Source: Methylotenera sp. (GTDB taxonomy: Bacteria; Pseudomonadota; Gammaproteobacteria; Burkholderiales; Methylophilaceae). From it: 64,000 nucleotides of DNA. The notes under the pieces are model-generated. The model was given only the letters and a program-made list of their open reading frames with translations, was not told where the DNA came from and did not search any database. A program made the translations under genes and the position numbers. Shown here in pieces: positions 17,897 through 28,624 of the stretch. Numbering within the stretch: position 1 is the stretch's first letter; every line of letters starts with the position of its first letter. The stretch covers positions 62,001 through 126,000 of the forward strand of contig JABFRQ010000007.1 in the NCBI GenBank assembly GCA_013141075.1. Direction: 5' to 3'.

Positions 17897-18883
17897 TTAA
17901 GCTTTTTCAAGCCCAACAGGTGGCCAGTTTTCTAATTTCATGCCCAATGTTAGGCCACGAGTTGCCAGTACATCTTTAATTTCATTCAATGACTTACGGC
18001 CAAGGTTTGGGGCTTTTAACAGCTCATTCTCAGTACGTTGAATTAAATCACCAATGTAAAATATATTTTCGGCTTTCAAGCAGTTAGCTGAGCGTACTGT
18101 TAACTCTAAATCATCCACTGGACGCAATAATACTGGGTCAACTTGTGGTGCAGATTTAACTTCAACTTCGCTTGGCGCGCCTTCTAAATCAGCAAATACA
18201 GATAACTGGCCCATTAAAATGCGTGCAGCATCACGAATTGCTTGTTCTGGTTCAATCACGCCATTTGTTTCTACATCCATTACCAATTTATCTAAGTCTG
18301 TACGTTGCTCAACACGAGCACTTTCAACTTGATAGCTTACTTTGTTAATAGGGCTAAATGATGCATCTACCATAATGAAGCCAAGTACACGATCTTCTTC
18401 ATTTGCTTTTTGACGTGCTGGTACTGGTTGGTACCCGCGACCCATTGCCACTTTAACTTCTAAGTTTAACTTGCCGCCCTTTGTCAAGTGGGCAATCACA
18501 TGATCAGGGTTCACAATTTCAGCATCATGTCCTGTTTCAAAATCACCTGCGGTAACAACACCTTCAGTAGATTTATTTAACACAAGAATAGTTTCTGCTT
18601 TAGTATTTAGCTTTAAAGCAACGCCTTTAAGATTTAGTAAAATATCAACTACATCTTCTTGCACACCATCAATGGTTGAGTATTCGTGTACTACGCCATC
18701 AATTTTAACTTCAGTAATAGCGAAACCTGGAATTGAAGACAATAAAACACGACGTAAAGCATTACCTAATGTATAGCCAAAGCCACGTTCCATAGGCTCT
18801 AACGTAACGCGAGCACGTAATGGAGATAAAACTTCAACATCTACAACACGTGGTTTTAAGTATTCGGTAGGACTGTTTTGCAT
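17897..18883 (-). CDS. rpoA: DNA-directed RNA polymerase subunit alpha
   Basis: 328 residues, the standard length. The N-terminal dimerisation domain (to about 232) begins the core assembly and shows [21 protein letters not shown] linker leads to the C-terminal domain (about 250-328), which contacts UP elements and activators; its R-N-L-K-type surface includes [12 protein letters not shown]-like sequence ([16 protein letters not shown]). Together with RpoB and RpoC elsewhere in this window it forms the core enzyme. It lies 132 bases after rpsD and 75 before rplQ, with no internal terminator seen. Confidence 0.98.
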   Translation of the reverse strand: MQNSPTEYLKPRVVDVEVLSPLRARVTLEPMERGFGYTLGNALRRVLLSSIPGFAITEVKIDGVVHEYSTIDGVQEDVVDILLNLKGVALKLNTKAETILVLNKSTEGVVTAGDFETGHDAEIVNPDHVIAHLTKGGKLNLEVKVAMGRGYQPVPARQKANEEDRVLGFIMVDASFSPINKVSYQVESARVEQRTDLDKLVMDVETNGVIEPEQAIRDAARILMGQLSVFADLEGAPSEVEVKSAPQVDPVLLRPVDDLELTVRSANCLKAENIFYIGDLIQRTENELLKAPNLGRKSLNEIKDVLATRGLTLGMKLENWPPVGLEKA

Positions 18884-19015
18884 AGTTATACCTTTTAGTT
18901 TTAAGAATTAAACTCTACTAGTTATTGTTAACTAGTAGAGCAATTATTCTCGTGAGCTTTATCCAACACTCACATAATTTAAATATTTTTTAATGCCTGC
19001 TTGCTTTATTGAAAG

Positions 19016-19645
19016 CTATTTTGAGTAAAGCTCAACGACCAATGACTCATTGATTGTTGGTGGTAATTCATCGCGCTGTGGCTTAGCTTTGAATGTACCT
19101 TTAAGCGCCTTAACGTCAACTTCAATCCAAGCTGGAAAACCTCGTTGCTCGGCAGCCTCAAGCGCGCCTTTAATACGCAATTGTGTTTTTGACGCTTCAG
19201 CAACACTCACTACATCACCAGCTTTAACTTGGTATGAAGGAATATTCACACGACGACCATTTACCAAAATGCTATTGTGACGCACAATTTGACGCGCTTC
19301 AGTACGTGAGCCACCAAGGCCCATACGATACGTAACATTGTCTAGACGACACTCTAAAAGTTGTAACAAGTTTTCACCTGTAATGCCTTTTTGGCGGTCA
19401 GCTTCAGCATAGTAACTACGGAATTGAGCTTCAAGAACACCGTAAATACGACGAACTTTTTGTTTCTCACGCAATTGAACACCATAGTCCGATAGACGTT
19501 GGTTACGACGTTGACCGTGTTGTCCAGGTGGGAAATTACGTTTTTCAATTGCACATTTGTCAGTAAAACATTTTTCTGCTTTTAGAAAAAGCTTTTCGCC
19601 TTCACGACGACACTGACGGCATTTAGGGTCTAAATTTCTAGCCAA
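19016..19645 (-). CDS. rpsD: 30S ribosomal protein S4, four-cysteine type
   Basis: 209 residues; S4 nucleates 30S assembly on 16S rRNA and in E. coli represses its own (alpha) operon. An S4 RNA-binding domain is visible ([35 protein letters not shown]). The N-terminus has [13 protein letters not shown] followed by [12 protein letters not shown], a four-Cys set expected to bind zinc (the C+ form), unlike E. coli S4. It is 20 bases after rpsK and precedes rpoA. Confidence 0.98.
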   Translation of the reverse strand: MARNLDPKCRQCRREGEKLFLKAEKCFTDKCAIEKRNFPPGQHGQRRNQRLSDYGVQLREKQKVRRIYGVLEAQFRSYYAEADRQKGITGENLLQLLECRLDNVTYRMGLGGSRTEARQIVRHNSILVNGRRVNIPSYQVKAGDVVSVAEASKTQLRIKGALEAAEQRGFPAWIEVDVKALKGTFKAKPQRDELPPTINESLVVELYSK

Positions 19646-19665
19646 GATAGTTCTCCAGTAATCTT

Positions 19666-20055
19666 TTAGATGCGACGTTTTTTAGGTGGACGGCAGCCAT
19701 TATGTGGCACTGGCGTCACGTCGGTTATGCTGGTAATTTTAAAACCAGCTGCATTAAGTGCGCGCACAGCAGATTCACGACCTGGTCCTGGGCCTTTAAT
19801 ACGCACTTCCAAATTCTTAACACCATTTTCTTGTGCTGACTTACCAGCAACTTCTGCTGCAACTTGAGCAGCAAACGGTGTACTCTTACGCGAACCTTTA
19901 AAACCTTGACCACCTGAAGTCGCCCAAGACAACGCATTACCTTGACGGTCTGTAATTGTGATGATGGTGTTATTGAAAGAAGCATGCACATGGGCAATGC
20001 CCTCAGCAATATTCTTCTTAACTTTCTTTCTTACGCGTACATTAGCTTTTGCCAT
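19666..20055 (-). CDS. rpsK: 30S ribosomal protein S11
   Basis: 129 residues, ending in the conserved [14 protein letters not shown]11 forms part of the platform of the small subunit near the Shine-Dalgarno helix. The middle shows [21 protein letters not shown], typical of the family. Second gene of the alpha operon, 68 bases after rpsM. Confidence 0.98.
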   Translation of the reverse strand: MAKANVRVRKKVKKNIAEGIAHVHASFNNTIITITDRQGNALSWATSGGQGFKGSRKSTPFAAQVAAEVAGKSAQENGVKNLEVRIKGPGPGRESAVRALNAAGFKITSITDVTPVPHNGCRPPKKRRI

Positions 20056-20123
20056 GTTGCACTTTCCTTACCAATAAATCTTACTGAAATGTGTAAACCT
20101 AAAATTTTGAGCTAATTAACAGC

Positions 20124-20486
20124 TTACTTAGCTTGTTTAATCGCTTTAACTGGACCTTTACGTGTGCGAGCATTTGTTTTTGTGCGTTGACCGCGAACAG
20201 GTAAACCACGACGATGACGTACACCGCGGTAGCAACCCAAGTCCATCAATCGCTTAATATTCATTGAAACTTCACGACGCAAGTCGCCTTCTACTTTTTC
20301 TTTTGCGACTTCATCACGCAGCTTATCAACTTCAGCGTCATTCAAGTCTTTCATTTTTGCAGAAGGCAAAACACCTGCTGCTGCACATATTTTTTGTGCT
20401 GTATTACGACCAATACCAAAAATTGCAGTCAATGCAATTTCAGCATGTTTATTGTTTGGGATGTTGACCCCAGCTATACGCGCCAT
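20124..20486 (-). CDS. rpsM: 30S ribosomal protein S13
   Basis: 120 residues starting [19 protein letters not shown], with the [11 protein letters not shown] helix-two-turn-helix region and the Arg-rich C-terminal tail [13 protein letters not shown] that reaches into the decoding area. S13 makes bridge contacts with the 50S subunit. It is first in the alpha operon and is preceded by a strong promoter at 20544-20572. Confidence 0.98.
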   Translation of the reverse strand: MARIAGVNIPNNKHAEIALTAIFGIGRNTAQKICAAAGVLPSAKMKDLNDAEVDKLRDEVAKEKVEGDLRREVSMNIKRLMDLGCYRGVRHRRGLPVRGQRTKTNARTRKGPVKAIKQAK

Positions 20487-20543
20487 ACTTTACTCCAAGA
20501 ATTTAGGTTTACCTATAAATCCATTGCTTTAAAAAAGCCGAGG

Positions 20544-20572
20544 ATTCTAACAGTAAAACCAATTTATTTCAA
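20544..20572 (-). promoter_or_regulatory. sigma70 promoter of the alpha operon
   Basis: On the minus strand TTGAAA (20567-20572) and TAGAAT (20544-20549) are separated by 17 bases, about 55 bases before rpsM. This leaves a short leader, which in E. coli is where S4 binds; no S4 site could be confirmed here. Confidence 0.75.
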
Positions 20573-20610
20573 TTAGCTTATCTTCTGATCACTAAATTCA
20601 TGACCATCTT

Positions 20611-20637
20611 AATTAGAGTTTAAACAAGACTCTAATT
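20611..20637 (-). terminator. hairpin after rpmJ, possible attenuator at the end of the spc operon
   Basis: Nine-base perfect arms AATTAGAGT and ACTCTAATT with a nine-base loop, 17 bases after the rpmJ stop and ahead of the alpha promoter. There is no T-run after it, so it is more likely a 3' processing or stabilising hairpin or a weak attenuator. Confidence 0.45.
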
Positions 20638-20654
20638 TGGTTAATTACAATCAA

Positions 20655-20768
20655 TTAACCTTGACGTTGCTTGTGACGTGGATCTGTACAGATAACACGT
20701 ACAACGCCACGACGACGAACAACTTTACAATTACGGCATAATGCTTTTACTGATGCACGAACTCTCAT
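20655..20768 (-). CDS. rpmJ: 50S ribosomal protein L36
   Basis: A 37-residue protein: [20 protein letters not shown] and then [11 protein letters not shown]. The Cys-x2-Cys, Cys and His pattern is the zinc-binding form of L36. It is the last gene of the spc operon, 38 bases after secY, as in other proteobacteria. Confidence 0.96.
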   Translation of the reverse strand: MRVRASVKALCRNCKVVRRRGVVRVICTDPRHKQRQG

Positions 20769-20806
20769 TTATAACTCCATCACTTCTTAAATTGCTACTT
20801 GTAATA

Positions 20807-22129
20807 CTATTTGACGTTTTGAGCGCCACCTTTAAAGTTTGCTTTTTTGAGCAAACCTTCATATTGATTGGACATTAAATGCGATTGGACTTGTGTCATA
20901 AAATCCATAGTGACCACAACAATAATCAATAATGACGTGCCTCCAAAATAAAACGGCGTATTAAATTTCAACACTAAAAACTCAGGCAACAAACATACTA
21001 AAGTTATGTAAGCAGCGCCAATCAAAGTTAGGCGACCCATAATGCGATCTATATATTTAGCAGTTTGATCGCCTGGACGAATGCCCGGAACAAACGCACC
21101 GCTTTTTTTCAAATTATCAGCAGTATCTTTTGGGTTAAACTGCAACGCAGTATAAAAGAAACAAAAGAACACAATGGCAGATGCAAAAAATAATATATAA
21201 ATTGGCTGACCTGGTGACAACGCTGCAGCCACATCTTTTAACCAATGCATACTATCTTTACTACCAAACCAACCCGCCAAGGTTGCAGGAAATAAAATAA
21301 TACTAGCCGCAAAAATAGGTGGGATTACACCAGCCATATTAAGCTTTAAAGGTAAGTGTGTAGTTTGTCCGCCATACACCTTATTACCAACCTGGCGTTT
21401 TGCGTAGTTAACAGTAATCTTACGCTGACCTTTTTCTACAAAAACAACTAAAGCGGTCACCAATATTGTTACTACAAGCAAGAAAAATGCTAGCGGTATG
21501 TTAATTGCGCCAGTATTAACCATTTCTGCAGTTGAACCTACCGCATGTGGCAACCCCGCAACAATACCTGCAAAAATAATAATGGAGATACCATTTCCAA
21601 TACCACGCTCTGTAATCTGCTCACCCAACCACATTAAAAACATAGTGCCACTTACCAGAGTAATTACAGCAGTCAATCTAAAAGTCATCCCAGGGTCTAG
21701 CACTAGTCCAGGCTGGCCTTCCAACATAATCGCAATACCTAGCGCCTGGAATGTAGCTAAAACCACGGTAGCATAACGCGTCCACTTGGTTATAGTCCTA
21801 CGCCCAGCTTCGCCTTCTTTTTTCAACTGCTCGAGTTTAGGCGATACCGCAGTCATTAGCTGCATGATAATCGACGCAGAAATATATGGCATGATACCTA
21901 AGGCAAACACCGTAAACCTAGAAAGCGCACCACCCGAGAACATGTTAAACATGCCTAAAATGCCGCCACTTTGCGATTCAAATAACTTTGCCAAGGCTGC
22001 AGGATCTATTCCAGGAACAGGTACATGTGCTCCCAATCGATATACAATCAATGCACCAAGCACGAAAAATAGGCGACTTTTAAGTTCACCCATTTTTGAT
22101 GCTGCTTTAATTAAGTTATCTTTTGCCAA
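20807..22129 (-). CDS. secY: protein translocase subunit SecY
   Basis: 440 residues with ten membrane segments: the channel of the Sec translocon, working with SecE (47859-48206 here) and SecG. Visible landmarks are [11 protein letters not shown], the plug region [15 protein letters not shown], and the C5 loop with [14 protein letters not shown] and IPGIRPG-type sequence ([11 protein letters not shown]) that binds SecA or the ribosome. It follows rplO by 10 bases in the spc operon. Full length and undamaged. Confidence 0.98.
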   Translation of the reverse strand: MAKDNLIKAASKMGELKSRLFFVLGALIVYRLGAHVPVPGIDPAALAKLFESQSGGILGMFNMFSGGALSRFTVFALGIMPYISASIIMQLMTAVSPKLEQLKKEGEAGRRTITKWTRYATVVLATFQALGIAIMLEGQPGLVLDPGMTFRLTAVITLVSGTMFLMWLGEQITERGIGNGISIIIFAGIVAGLPHAVGSTAEMVNTGAINIPLAFFLLVVTILVTALVVFVEKGQRKITVNYAKRQVGNKVYGGQTTHLPLKLNMAGVIPPIFAASIILFPATLAGWFGSKDSMHWLKDVAAALSPGQPIYILFFASAIVFFCFFYTALQFNPKDTADNLKKSGAFVPGIRPGDQTAKYIDRIMGRLTLIGAAYITLVCLLPEFLVLKFNTPFYFGGTSLLIIVVVTMDFMTQVQSHLMSNQYEGLLKKANFKGGAQNVK

Positions 22130-22139
22130 AACTATACTC

Positions 22140-22580
22140 TTAAGCCGCTTCTAGAACTTTACCACCAGCAGCTTCAACAGCGGCGCGTGCGCCCTTAGTC
22201 ATTAGCAAGCCTTGGATGTTGTATTTAGCAGTAACATCGCCAGATAAAAATATCTTTGCATTTCTAACAGTGCCTGAAACAATGTTCGCTGCTTTTAACG
22301 CTAACAAATCAATCACTTCGTTTGGAATCAATGATAATTCACTGGTACGCACATGTGCTGTTTTAGCTTTAGTCATTGATTTGAAACCACGTTTTGGCAA
22401 ACGGCGTTGAATAGGCATTTGACCACCTTCAAAACCAACCTTGTGGAATCCACCTGTACGCGATTTTTGACCTTTATGACCACGACCCGCTGTTTTACCA
22501 AAGCCAGAACCAATACCACGGCCTACGCGGCGACGCTCTGTTTTTGCGCCTTCTGCAGGCTTAATTGTATTTAATTGCAT
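22140..22580 (-). CDS. rplO: 50S ribosomal protein L15
   Basis: 146 residues starting [20 protein letters not shown], with the Gly/Arg-rich [20 protein letters not shown] extension that threads into 23S rRNA. Its start overlaps the rpmD stop by one base (TAATG), so the two are probably translationally coupled. Confidence 0.98.
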   Translation of the reverse strand: MQLNTIKPAEGAKTERRRVGRGIGSGFGKTAGRGHKGQKSRTGGFHKVGFEGGQMPIQRRLPKRGFKSMTKAKTAHVRTSELSLIPNEVIDLLALKAANIVSGTVRNAKIFLSGDVTAKYNIQGLLMTKGARAAVEAAGGKVLEAA

Positions 22581-22777
22581 TATCCCTCTACCTTTACGAG
22601 ATAGCCAACAGCATTAATCATGCCGCGAATTGCCGGTGTGTCTTGTAACTCTACTGTATGACGTATGCGACGTAAACCTAACCCTTTAACGGTAGCTTTA
22701 TGCGCTTCGATACGACCAATAACACTTTTTACAAGCGTTACTTTTATAGTAGATGCTTCTTTTTTTGCCTTAGCCAT
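22580..22777 (-). CDS. rpmD: 50S ribosomal protein L30
   Basis: 65 residues with the conserved [13 protein letters not shown] and [20 protein letters not shown] segments, the bacterial length. It lies 2 bases after rpsE and shares one base with rplO. Confidence 0.97.
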   Translation of the reverse strand: MAKAKKEASTIKVTLVKSVIGRIEAHKATVKGLGLRRIRHTVELQDTPAIRGMINAVGYLVKVEG

Positions 22778-22779
22778 AA

Positions 22780-23292
22780 TTAGCCTCTAATTTCTTCAAC
22801 TGATTTACCGCGTTTAGCTGCGATTTCTGCTGGTGTATTCATTGACTCTAAGCCATTTAATGTAGCTCGAACCAAATTGTAAGGATTGGTAGAACCAATA
22901 CATTTTGCAACAACGTTAGTCACACCCATTACTTCAAAAATTGCGCGCATTGCGCCACCAGCAATAATGCCGGTACCTTCAGAAGCCGGTTGAATAAACA
23001 CTTTAGCAGCGCCATGTACACCTGTAACTGCATGATGTAACGTACCGTTAGTTAAATTGATTTTCAACATACCACGACGCGCTTCATCCATTGCTTTTTG
23101 TACAGCTACTGGCACTTCACGTGCTTTACCTTTACCCATACCAACAGCACCATCGCCATCGCCAACTACCGTAAGAGCTGCAAAACTCATGATACGACCA
23201 CCTTTAACCGTTTTACTTACACGGTTAACTGCAATCATTTTTTCGCGCAAACCATCAGTCTGCTGCTGTTGCTGTTCCATTTCTCTCGCCAT
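22780..23292 (-). CDS. rpsE: 30S ribosomal protein S5
   Basis: About 170 residues with the S5 double-stranded RNA-binding domain ([19 protein letters not shown]) and the C-terminal S5 domain. S5 supports accuracy of decoding and mRNA entry. AAGAGG lies just upstream of two adjacent ATG codons at 23295 and 23292; the second has the better spacing (six bases), so 23292 is chosen. The loop with [13 protein letters not shown] is wild-type. Two bases separate it from rpmD. Confidence 0.96.
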   Translation of the reverse strand: MAREMEQQQQQTDGLREKMIAVNRVSKTVKGGRIMSFAALTVVGDGDGAVGMGKGKAREVPVAVQKAMDEARRGMLKINLTNGTLHHAVTGVHGAAKVFIQPASEGTGIIAGGAMRAIFEVMGVTNVVAKCIGSTNPYNLVRATLNGLESMNTPAEIAAKRGKSVEEIRG

Positions 23293-23319
23293 CATTAACC
23301 TCTTTAGCAATCAGACCAA

Positions 23320-23673
23320 TTAGAAGGACAAGCCGTTTTCGCGAGCGGCATCTGCCAACGCTTTAATACGACCATGATATTTGTAACCCGAGCGGTCAAA
23401 AGCGACAGTAGTAATACCTGCTTTTTTAGCTTTTTCTGCAATGAGTTTACCAATTACAATAGCGGCTTCAATATTGCCACCATTTTTAAGATTCTTACGA
23501 ACGTCGGCCTCTACCGTTGAAGCACTAGCAATTACTTTATCACCAGTTTCAGCAATAATTTGCGCGTAAATGTGCGTATTAGTACGATGCACACTCAAGC
23601 GTGTAACTTTTAGCTCTGCAATTTTGGCACGGGTTTTACGTGCACGACGCAAGCGATTATTTACGTTGTTCAT
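23320..23673 (-). CDS. rplR: 50S ribosomal protein L18
   Basis: 117 residues starting [18 protein letters not shown] and containing [37 protein letters not shown]18 binds 5S rRNA with L5. It is 10 bases after rplF in the spc operon. Confidence 0.98.
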   Translation of the reverse strand: MNNVNNRLRRARKTRAKIAELKVTRLSVHRTNTHIYAQIIAETGDKVIASASTVEADVRKNLKNGGNIEAAIVIGKLIAEKAKKAGITTVAFDRSGYKYHGRIKALADAARENGLSF

Positions 23674-23683
23674 TTTTTAAGCC

Positions 23684-24219
23684 TTATTTCTTCTTGGTTT
23701 CTTTAATTACAACAACCTCATCGGAATAACGAACACCCTTGCCTTTATATGGCTCTGGTGGACGATAAGCACGAATCTGCGCAGCAACCTGACCAATCAC
23801 TTGCTTATCAACCCCTGTCAACAATATTTCTGTTGGTGTCGGTGTTGCAACAGTCACGCCTGCTGGCATTTTGTGATTGATTGGATGTGAATAGCCCTAA
23901 TTCTAAGTTCAACACAGCGCCTTGTGCAGCCGCTTTGTAACCAACGCCAACCAGCGTTAATTTACGGCTAAAGCCTTCTGAAACACCATTCACCATATTA
24001 GCCACCAAAGCACGAACGGTACCTGACATTGCGCGTGAATGACGCGCATCATTAACTGCCTTCAAATGTAATGGTTTCACCTTCTTTTTTAAGTACAACA
24101 GCGCCAGTAAGCGGATGAGACAACTTACCTAAAGGACCACTAACATTGATTGAGTTAGCACTTAAGACCACTTCAACTTTTTCTGGAATAGCGACTGGAT
24201 TTTTAGCAACACGTGACAT
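23684..24219 (-). CDS. rplF: 50S ribosomal protein L6, frame broken by two single-base insertions
   Basis: L6 stabilises the GTPase-associated region of the 50S subunit. The N-terminus [17 protein letters not shown] starts at 24219. After about 51 codons the frame meets a stop at GAAGGCAGTTAA (near 24059-24063); removing one G gives the expected [20 protein letters not shown] second extra G occurs in the GGG at 23895-23897, where ELG should continue as [12 protein letters not shown]. The span is 536 bases; minus two it is exactly 177 codons plus stop, the normal length, and the C-terminus [14 protein letters not shown] is normal. An essential single-copy gene cannot carry these, so sequencing or assembly errors are the likely cause. 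Flanking rplR and rpsH are intact at 10-base spacing. Confidence 0.95.
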
Positions 24220-24229
24220 TTGCTTCTCC

Positions 24230-24625
24230 TTAAGCCACTACGCAGAGCACTTCACCACCGATACCGGCAGCTTGAGCTTTACGATCTGTCATTACACCCT
24301 TAGATGTAGACATAATTGTCACACCAAGGCCATTCATTACTTTAGGAATCTCTTGAGACCCTTTATAAACACGCAAACCTGGTTTGCTAATACGCTGAAT
24401 ACGCTCAATAACCGGGCGACCAGCATAATACTTCAAACTAATAGTTAGGGTGGCTTTACCACCTTCAGTTTGCACTGCAAAATCTTCTACATAACCTTCA
24501 TCTTTAAGCACGCTAGCAATAGCAGTCTTAACATTTGATGAAGGCATAGCAACAACCGCTTTATTGACCATTTGCGCATTACGAATACGCGTCAACATGT
24601 CGGCAATCGGATCACTCATACTCAT
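24230..24625 (-). CDS. rpsH: 30S ribosomal protein S8
   Basis: 131 residues starting [18 protein letters not shown], ending [11 protein letters not shown]. In E. coli S8 binds the spc mRNA near rplE and represses the operon. An AGGAGGA ribosome binding site eight bases upstream supports the first ATG at 24625. It lies 15 bases after rpsN. Confidence 0.98.
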   Translation of the reverse strand: MSMSDPIADMLTRIRNAQMVNKAVVAMPSSNVKTAIASVLKDEGYVEDFAVQTEGGKATLTISLKYYAGRPVIERIQRISKPGLRVYKGSQEIPKVMNGLGVTIMSTSKGVMTDRKAQAAGIGGEVLCVVA

Positions 24626-24640
24626 AGCTATATCCTCCTA

Positions 24641-24946
24641 TTACCAGCTGGCTTTAGTGACGCCTGGCACTTGGCCACTCATCATTAAATCGCGTAATTT
24701 ACTACGCCCAATACCGAATTTACTAAACACACCACGTGGGCGACCAGTTAAAGCACAACGATTACGAAGACGCACTGGGCTTGAGTTGCGTGGCAGCGCC
24801 TGGAACTTCATGCGCGCCTCAAGACGACTTTCAGCCGTAGCAGTAACATCATTCATTGCCGCTTCTAATGCAGCACGTTTTACAGCGAATTTACTTACAG
24901 TTGCGCGACGTTTGATTTCGCGTTCTGTCATACAGGTTTTAGCCAT
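24641..24946 (-). CDS. rpsN: 30S ribosomal protein S14, zinc-independent long form
   Basis: 101 residues, the long form. The C-terminal half [19 protein letters not shown] has the family motif but not the paired CxxC of the short zinc-binding form. Only 3 bases separate it from rplE upstream. Confidence 0.97.
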   Translation of the reverse strand: MAKTCMTEREIKRRATVSKFAVKRAALEAAMNDVTATAESRLEARMKFQALPRNSSPVRLRNRCALTGRPRGVFSKFGIGRSKLRDLMMSGQVPGVTKASW

Positions 24947-24949
24947 GAC

Positions 24950-25489
24950 TTAACCTCTAAAAGGAAAACTAAACGCAGCAAGCAAAGCTTTTGCCTCTTC
25001 ATCCGTTTTCGCAGTAGTTGTAATAGTGATATTCATTCCGCGAATTGCATCGATTTTATCGTATTCAATTTCAGGGAAAATGATTTGCTCTTTAACACCC
25101 ATGTTGTAGTTACCACGGCCGTCAAATGATTTTGCAGAAATACCGCGGAAGTCACGAATACGTGGAATAGCTACAGTCACCAAACGATCTAAGAATTCGT
25201 ACATACGTTCGCGGCGTAAAGTTACTTTACAGCCAACAGGATAATCATCACGAATTTTAAATGCAGCCACTGATTTTTTAGCTTTTGTTACAATTGCTTT
25301 TTGACCTGCAATTTTTTCCATATCGCCAACAGCGTGTTCCATTACTTTTTTATCTGCAACCGCTTCGCCCACACCCATATTCAAAGTGATTTTATCAATG
25401 CGAGGCACCTGCATTACTGAAGTGTATCCAAATTGCTCAGTCATCGATTTCACAACTGAGTCTTTATAAAAATCTTTTAAGCGCGCCAT
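24950..25489 (-). CDS. rplE: 50S ribosomal protein L5
   Basis: 179 residues; L5 binds 5S rRNA and contacts tRNA in the central protuberance. Recognisable segments are [39 protein letters not shown] and the C-terminus [16 protein letters not shown]. It is the third gene of the spc operon, 8 bases after rplX. Confidence 0.98.
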   Translation of the reverse strand: MARLKDFYKDSVVKSMTEQFGYTSVMQVPRIDKITLNMGVGEAVADKKVMEHAVGDMEKIAGQKAIVTKAKKSVAAFKIRDDYPVGCKVTLRRERMYEFLDRLVTVAIPRIRDFRGISAKSFDGRGNYNMGVKEQIIFPEIEYDKIDAIRGMNITITTTAKTDEEAKALLAAFSFPFRG

Positions 25490-25497
25490 AATGCTTC

Positions 25498-25815
25498 CTA
25501 TGCGTCCACTGCTTCGCCATTAGATTTGAATACGCGAATTTTGCGACCATCATCTAATGTTTTGAAGCCTACGCGATCACCTTTTTGGGTCGCGCTGTTA
25601 AATAAAGCAACATTTGAAATGTCTAAAGGCATTTCTTTAGCAATGATGCCACCAGCTATACCTTTCATCGGGTTTGCTTTTGCATGCTTCTTAACCAAGT
25701 TAAGACCCTCTACAACCACATGGCCTGAATCAAGAATACTAACCACTGCACCTTGCTTACCCTTGTCTTTACCAGTATTTAGGATGACCAAATCACCCTT
25801 ACGAATTTTGTTCAT
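25498..25815 (-). CDS. rplX: 50S ribosomal protein L24
   Basis: 105 residues with the KOW motif [19 protein letters not shown] near the N-terminus; L24 starts 50S assembly and lines the exit tunnel. It lies 8 bases after rplN and 8 before rplE. Confidence 0.98.
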   Translation of the reverse strand: MNKIRKGDLVILNTGKDKGKQGAVVSILDSGHVVVEGLNLVKKHAKANPMKGIAGGIIAKEMPLDISNVALFNSATQKGDRVGFKTLDDGRKIRVFKSNGEAVDA

Positions 25816-25823
25816 GTGAGCTC

Positions 25824-26192
25824 CTACAACACTTCTGGTGCTAATGAAACGATTTTCATGAATTTTTCAGTACGCAATTCACGTGTTACTGGGCCGAATA
25901 TACGGGTACCAATCGGTTCAAGTTTATTATTTAACAGAACTGCAGCATTGCTGTCGAACTTAACCAAAGATCCGTCTGGACGACGAACACCTTTAGCCGT
26001 ACGCACAACAACCGCACTGTATACTTCGCCTTTTTTGACGCGACCACGCGGGGCAGCATCTTTGATGCTCACCTTAATGATATCGCCTATACCAGCGTAA
26101 CGACGCTTAGAACCACCTAACACTTTAATGCATTGCACAGAGCGCGCACCAGTGTTGTCGGCAACTTCTAGCCGAGATTGCATTTGAATCAT
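25824..26192 (-). CDS. rplN: 50S ribosomal protein L14
   Basis: 122 residues starting [19 protein letters not shown], the usual length. L14 contacts the 30S subunit and is the docking site of RsfS. It is the first gene of the spc operon, preceded by a 225-base gap with its own promoter (26351-26379). Confidence 0.98.
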   Translation of the reverse strand: MIQMQSRLEVADNTGARSVQCIKVLGGSKRRYAGIGDIIKVSIKDAAPRGRVKKGEVYSAVVVRTAKGVRRPDGSLVKFDSNAAVLLNNKLEPIGTRIFGPVTRELRTEKFMKIVSLAPEVL

Positions 26193-26350
26193 GAGATAAA
26201 CTCCAACTTAATCCGTTAAAACCAACACCAGCCATTTTTAACCATAAAAATAAATTTATCGTTAACACGGCCGATAGACCCGGTCAGTATTGGGGTGAGA
26301 GCTTAAGACTTAATCGATTAAAAAAAAGTCGCTCACCTGAATAGCCAAAC

Positions 26351-26379
26351 ATTATAACTTGCATCACCTTATTGTGCAA
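26351..26379 (-). promoter_or_regulatory. sigma70 promoter of the spc operon
   Basis: On the minus strand TTGCAC (26374-26379) and TATAAT (26351-26356) are 17 bases apart, in the rpsQ-rplN gap. Transcription would start near 26344 and leave a leader of about 150 bases before rplN, longer than needed for initiation, which may hold a control element; none was identified. Confidence 0.8.
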
Positions 26380-26417
26380 TCACTAATCTAGCAATTACAC
26401 AATAATATTCACCTACC

Positions 26418-26666
26418 TTAAGCTGCTTTAACAACCCAAGATTTAGTTTTTGAAAGTGGGCGACTTTCAGTAATCGTTACCAAATCACCCTCTTTGCAAC
26501 TGTTGGTTTCATCATGTGCATGAAACTTTTTAGATTGGCGAATAACTTTACCAATCAATGGATGCTTCACTTTACGCTCAACCAAGACCGTAACTGTTTT
26601 ATCCATTTTATCACTTGTTACGCGGCCAGTTAAGCTACGTACTACTTTTGTCGTTTCAGTCATCAT
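26418..26666 (-). CDS. rpsQ: 30S ribosomal protein S17
   Basis: 82 residues of the OB-fold S17 family: [20 protein letters not shown] and [16 protein letters not shown]. Two consecutive ATG codons at 26666 and 26663 are possible starts; the first shares one base with the rpmC stop (TAATG). Last gene of the S10 operon. Confidence 0.97.
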   Translation of the reverse strand: MMTETTKVVRSLTGRVTSDKMDKTVTVLVERKVKHPLIGKVIRQSKKFHAHDETNSCKEGDLVTITESRPLSKTKSWVVKAA

Positions 26667-26860
26667 TATGCCTGTTTCGCCTTCTCAGCCAATACAAGCT
26701 TCACACGCGCTACATCTTTGCGTACTTTACCTAGCTGATCTACTTTAGATAATTGTTGAGTCGCTACTTGCATGCGAAGTGAAAATTGCGCACGACGCAA
26801 TTCAATTAACTCGGCATTTAGCTCTTCAACGCTTTTTGCTCTTAAATCGGTTGCTTTCAT
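26666..26860 (-). CDS. rpmC: 50S ribosomal protein L29
   Basis: 64 residues, two-helix protein at the tunnel exit near trigger factor and SRP. Begins [20 protein letters not shown] and contains LRKD-type sequence ([19 protein letters not shown]). It lies 2 bases after rplP and overlaps rpsQ by one base. Confidence 0.97.
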   Translation of the reverse strand: MKATDLRAKSVEELNAELIELRRAQFSLRMQVATQQLSKVDQLGKVRKDVARVKLVLAEKAKQA

Positions 26861-26862
26861 TT

Positions 26863-27279
26863 CTAGCTCCCTATCTGACGTGTCATGAATGTCGTTTCAA
26901 TTGGCAACTTCGCAGCAGCCAGACGGAACGCTTCACGCGCAAGCTCTTCGCTCACGCCGTCCATTTCATATAACATTTTACCTGGCTGAATTTGTGCAAC
27001 GTAGAATTCGGTACTACCTTTACCGTTACCCATACGTACTTCAGCTGGTTTTTTAGAAATTGGCTGATCTGGGAATATACGAATCCATACACGACCACCA
27101 CGTTTAATGTGACGCGTCATTACACGGCGAGCCGCTTCAATTTGACGCGCAGTTAAACGACCGCGACCAATGGCTTTTAAACCAAAATCACCAAAACTTA
27201 CTTTATTACCAGTAGTTGCAATGCCCTTGTTGCGGCCTTTTTGCATCTTACGATATTTTTGTCTAGACGGTTGTAGCAT
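26863..27279 (-). CDS. rplP: 50S ribosomal protein L16
   Basis: 138 residues starting [20 protein letters not shown]16 helps place A-site tRNA; the loop region [18 protein letters not shown] with the conserved Arg that is hydroxylated in some bacteria is present. The first 17 bases overlap the end of rpsC in another frame. Confidence 0.98.
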   Translation of the reverse strand: MLQPSRQKYRKMQKGRNKGIATTGNKVSFGDFGLKAIGRGRLTARQIEAARRVMTRHIKRGGRVWIRIFPDQPISKKPAEVRMGNGKGSTEFYVAQIQPGKMLYEMDGVSEELAREAFRLAAAKLPIETTFMTRQIGS

Positions 27280-27997
27280 CTTTAGCCCTCGGCTTTCTTA
27301 CTTTTTTCTCTGGCTCAGCCACTGGCGCAACAGGCGCAGCAGTAGCACCAATTGGCGCTTGAACGTTAGCAGGGAATATTTCACCTTTGAACACCCAAAC
27401 TTTGATACCGATAATGCCGTACGTAGTTAACGCCTCAGCAACACCATAATCAATGTCTGCACGTAATGTATGTAATGGCACACGACCTTCACGATACCAT
27501 TCAGTACGCGCGATTTCGATGCCATTCAAACGGCCTGAACTCATGATTTTGATACCTTGAGCACCAAGACGCATTGCGTTTTGCATTGCGCGCTTCATTG
27601 CGCGGCGAAACATCACACGTTTTTCAAGTTGTTGCGCAATTGATTGTGCAATCAAAGTTGCATCAACTTCAGGCTTACGCACTTCTTCAATATTTAAATG
27701 AACAGGCACGCCCATTAAACCTTGTAAAGTTGCGCGTAAAGACTCAATGTCTTCACCTTTTTTACCTATAACCACACCAGGGCGTGCGCTGTAAATCGTG
27801 ATTTTTGCGTTCTTTGCAGGGCGCTCAATCAGAATACGGCTCACAGCAGCACTGGCTAATTTTTTATTTAAAAACTCACGTACTTTAATGTCACCTTGCA
27901 ACATTGCAGGGAAGTTTTTACTATTGGCATACCAACGTGAGGACCAATTTTTTTGGACACTCAGACGGAAACCAATTGGATGAATTTTCTGACCCAT
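27263..27997 (-). CDS. rpsC: 30S ribosomal protein S3
   Basis: 244 residues, about ten more than E. coli S3. It starts [20 protein letters not shown]; a KH domain is seen at [20 protein letters not shown]3 forms the mRNA entry site. The C-terminus has an Ala/Pro/Lys-rich tail ([20 protein letters not shown]), whose last part overlaps the rplP start by 17 bases. Confidence 0.98.
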   Translation of the reverse strand: MGQKIHPIGFRLSVQKNWSSRWYANSKNFPAMLQGDIKVREFLNKKLASAAVSRILIERPAKNAKITIYSARPGVVIGKKGEDIESLRATLQGLMGVPVHLNIEEVRKPEVDATLIAQSIAQQLEKRVMFRRAMKRAMQNAMRLGAQGIKIMSSGRLNGIEIARTEWYREGRVPLHTLRADIDYGVAEALTTYGIIGIKVWVFKGEIFPANVQAPIGATAAPVAPVAEPEKKVRKPRAKDATTV

Positions 27998-28006
27998 GAT
28001 TATCCC

Positions 28007-28339
28007 TTAGTTACCGACAGTCACATGAATGTGACAGGTTGGTTTAGTAATCTTACCCGCACGGCCTTTTGCGCGAGGACGAATACGTTTAAGCACAATG
28101 CCTTTATCAACGTAAATTGAAGTAACTTTCAATTCGTCAATATCAGCGCCATTGTTATGTTCAGCATTAGCAATTGCAGAATCAAGCACTTTCTTAATAA
28201 TTTCAGCACCTTTTTTAGGTGTGAACATCAAGATATTAAGTGCGTGATCCACTTTCTTGCCACGAACAAGGTCTGCCACCAATCTAGCTTTTTGCGGAGA
28301 GAGATGAACACCTTTTAATATTGCGGATACTTGCATCAT
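28007..28339 (-). CDS. rplV: 50S ribosomal protein L22
   Basis: 110 residues; its beta-hairpin ([17 protein letters not shown]) narrows the exit tunnel, the region where macrolide-resistance changes occur; nothing unusual is seen. Two adjacent ATG codons (28339, 28336) can start it. Lies 6 bases after rpsS. Confidence 0.98.
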   Translation of the reverse strand: MMQVSAILKGVHLSPQKARLVADLVRGKKVDHALNILMFTPKKGAEIIKKVLDSAIANAEHNNGADIDELKVTSIYVDKGIVLKRIRPRAKGRAGKITKPTCHIHVTVGN

Positions 28340-28345
28340 CAGCTC

Positions 28346-28621
28346 CTATTTCTTCGCTTTTTTGTCGGCTGCATGACCTTTGAATGTACGCGTTAACGCA
28401 AATTCACCGAGCTTGTGACCTACCATGTTTTCAGAAATCAACACTGGAATGTGTTGCTTACCATTATGAATTGCAATAGTAAGACCAATAAAATCTGGGA
28501 AAATTGTAGAGCGACGTGACCAAGTCTTAATTGGTTTACGATCGCGTGTTGCAGCTGCAACTTCTACTTTTTTAGCCAAATGACCATCAATAAATGGACC
28601 TTTTTTAAGTGAACGTGCCAT
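28346..28621 (-). CDS. rpsS: 30S ribosomal protein S19
   Basis: 91 residues, [19 protein letters not shown] at the start and [15 protein letters not shown] near the end; S19 sits in the 30S head beside S13. It lies 3 bases after rplB in the S10 operon. Confidence 0.98.
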   Translation of the reverse strand: MARSLKKGPFIDGHLAKKVEVAAATRDRKPIKTWSRRSTIFPDFIGLTIAIHNGKQHIPVLISENMVGHKLGEFALTRTFKGHAADKKAKK

Positions 28622-28624
28622 AAA

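Noticed and set aside
23808-24098. Separate 96-residue gene
   Set aside because: It is the middle of ribosomal protein L6 between the two frameshifts.
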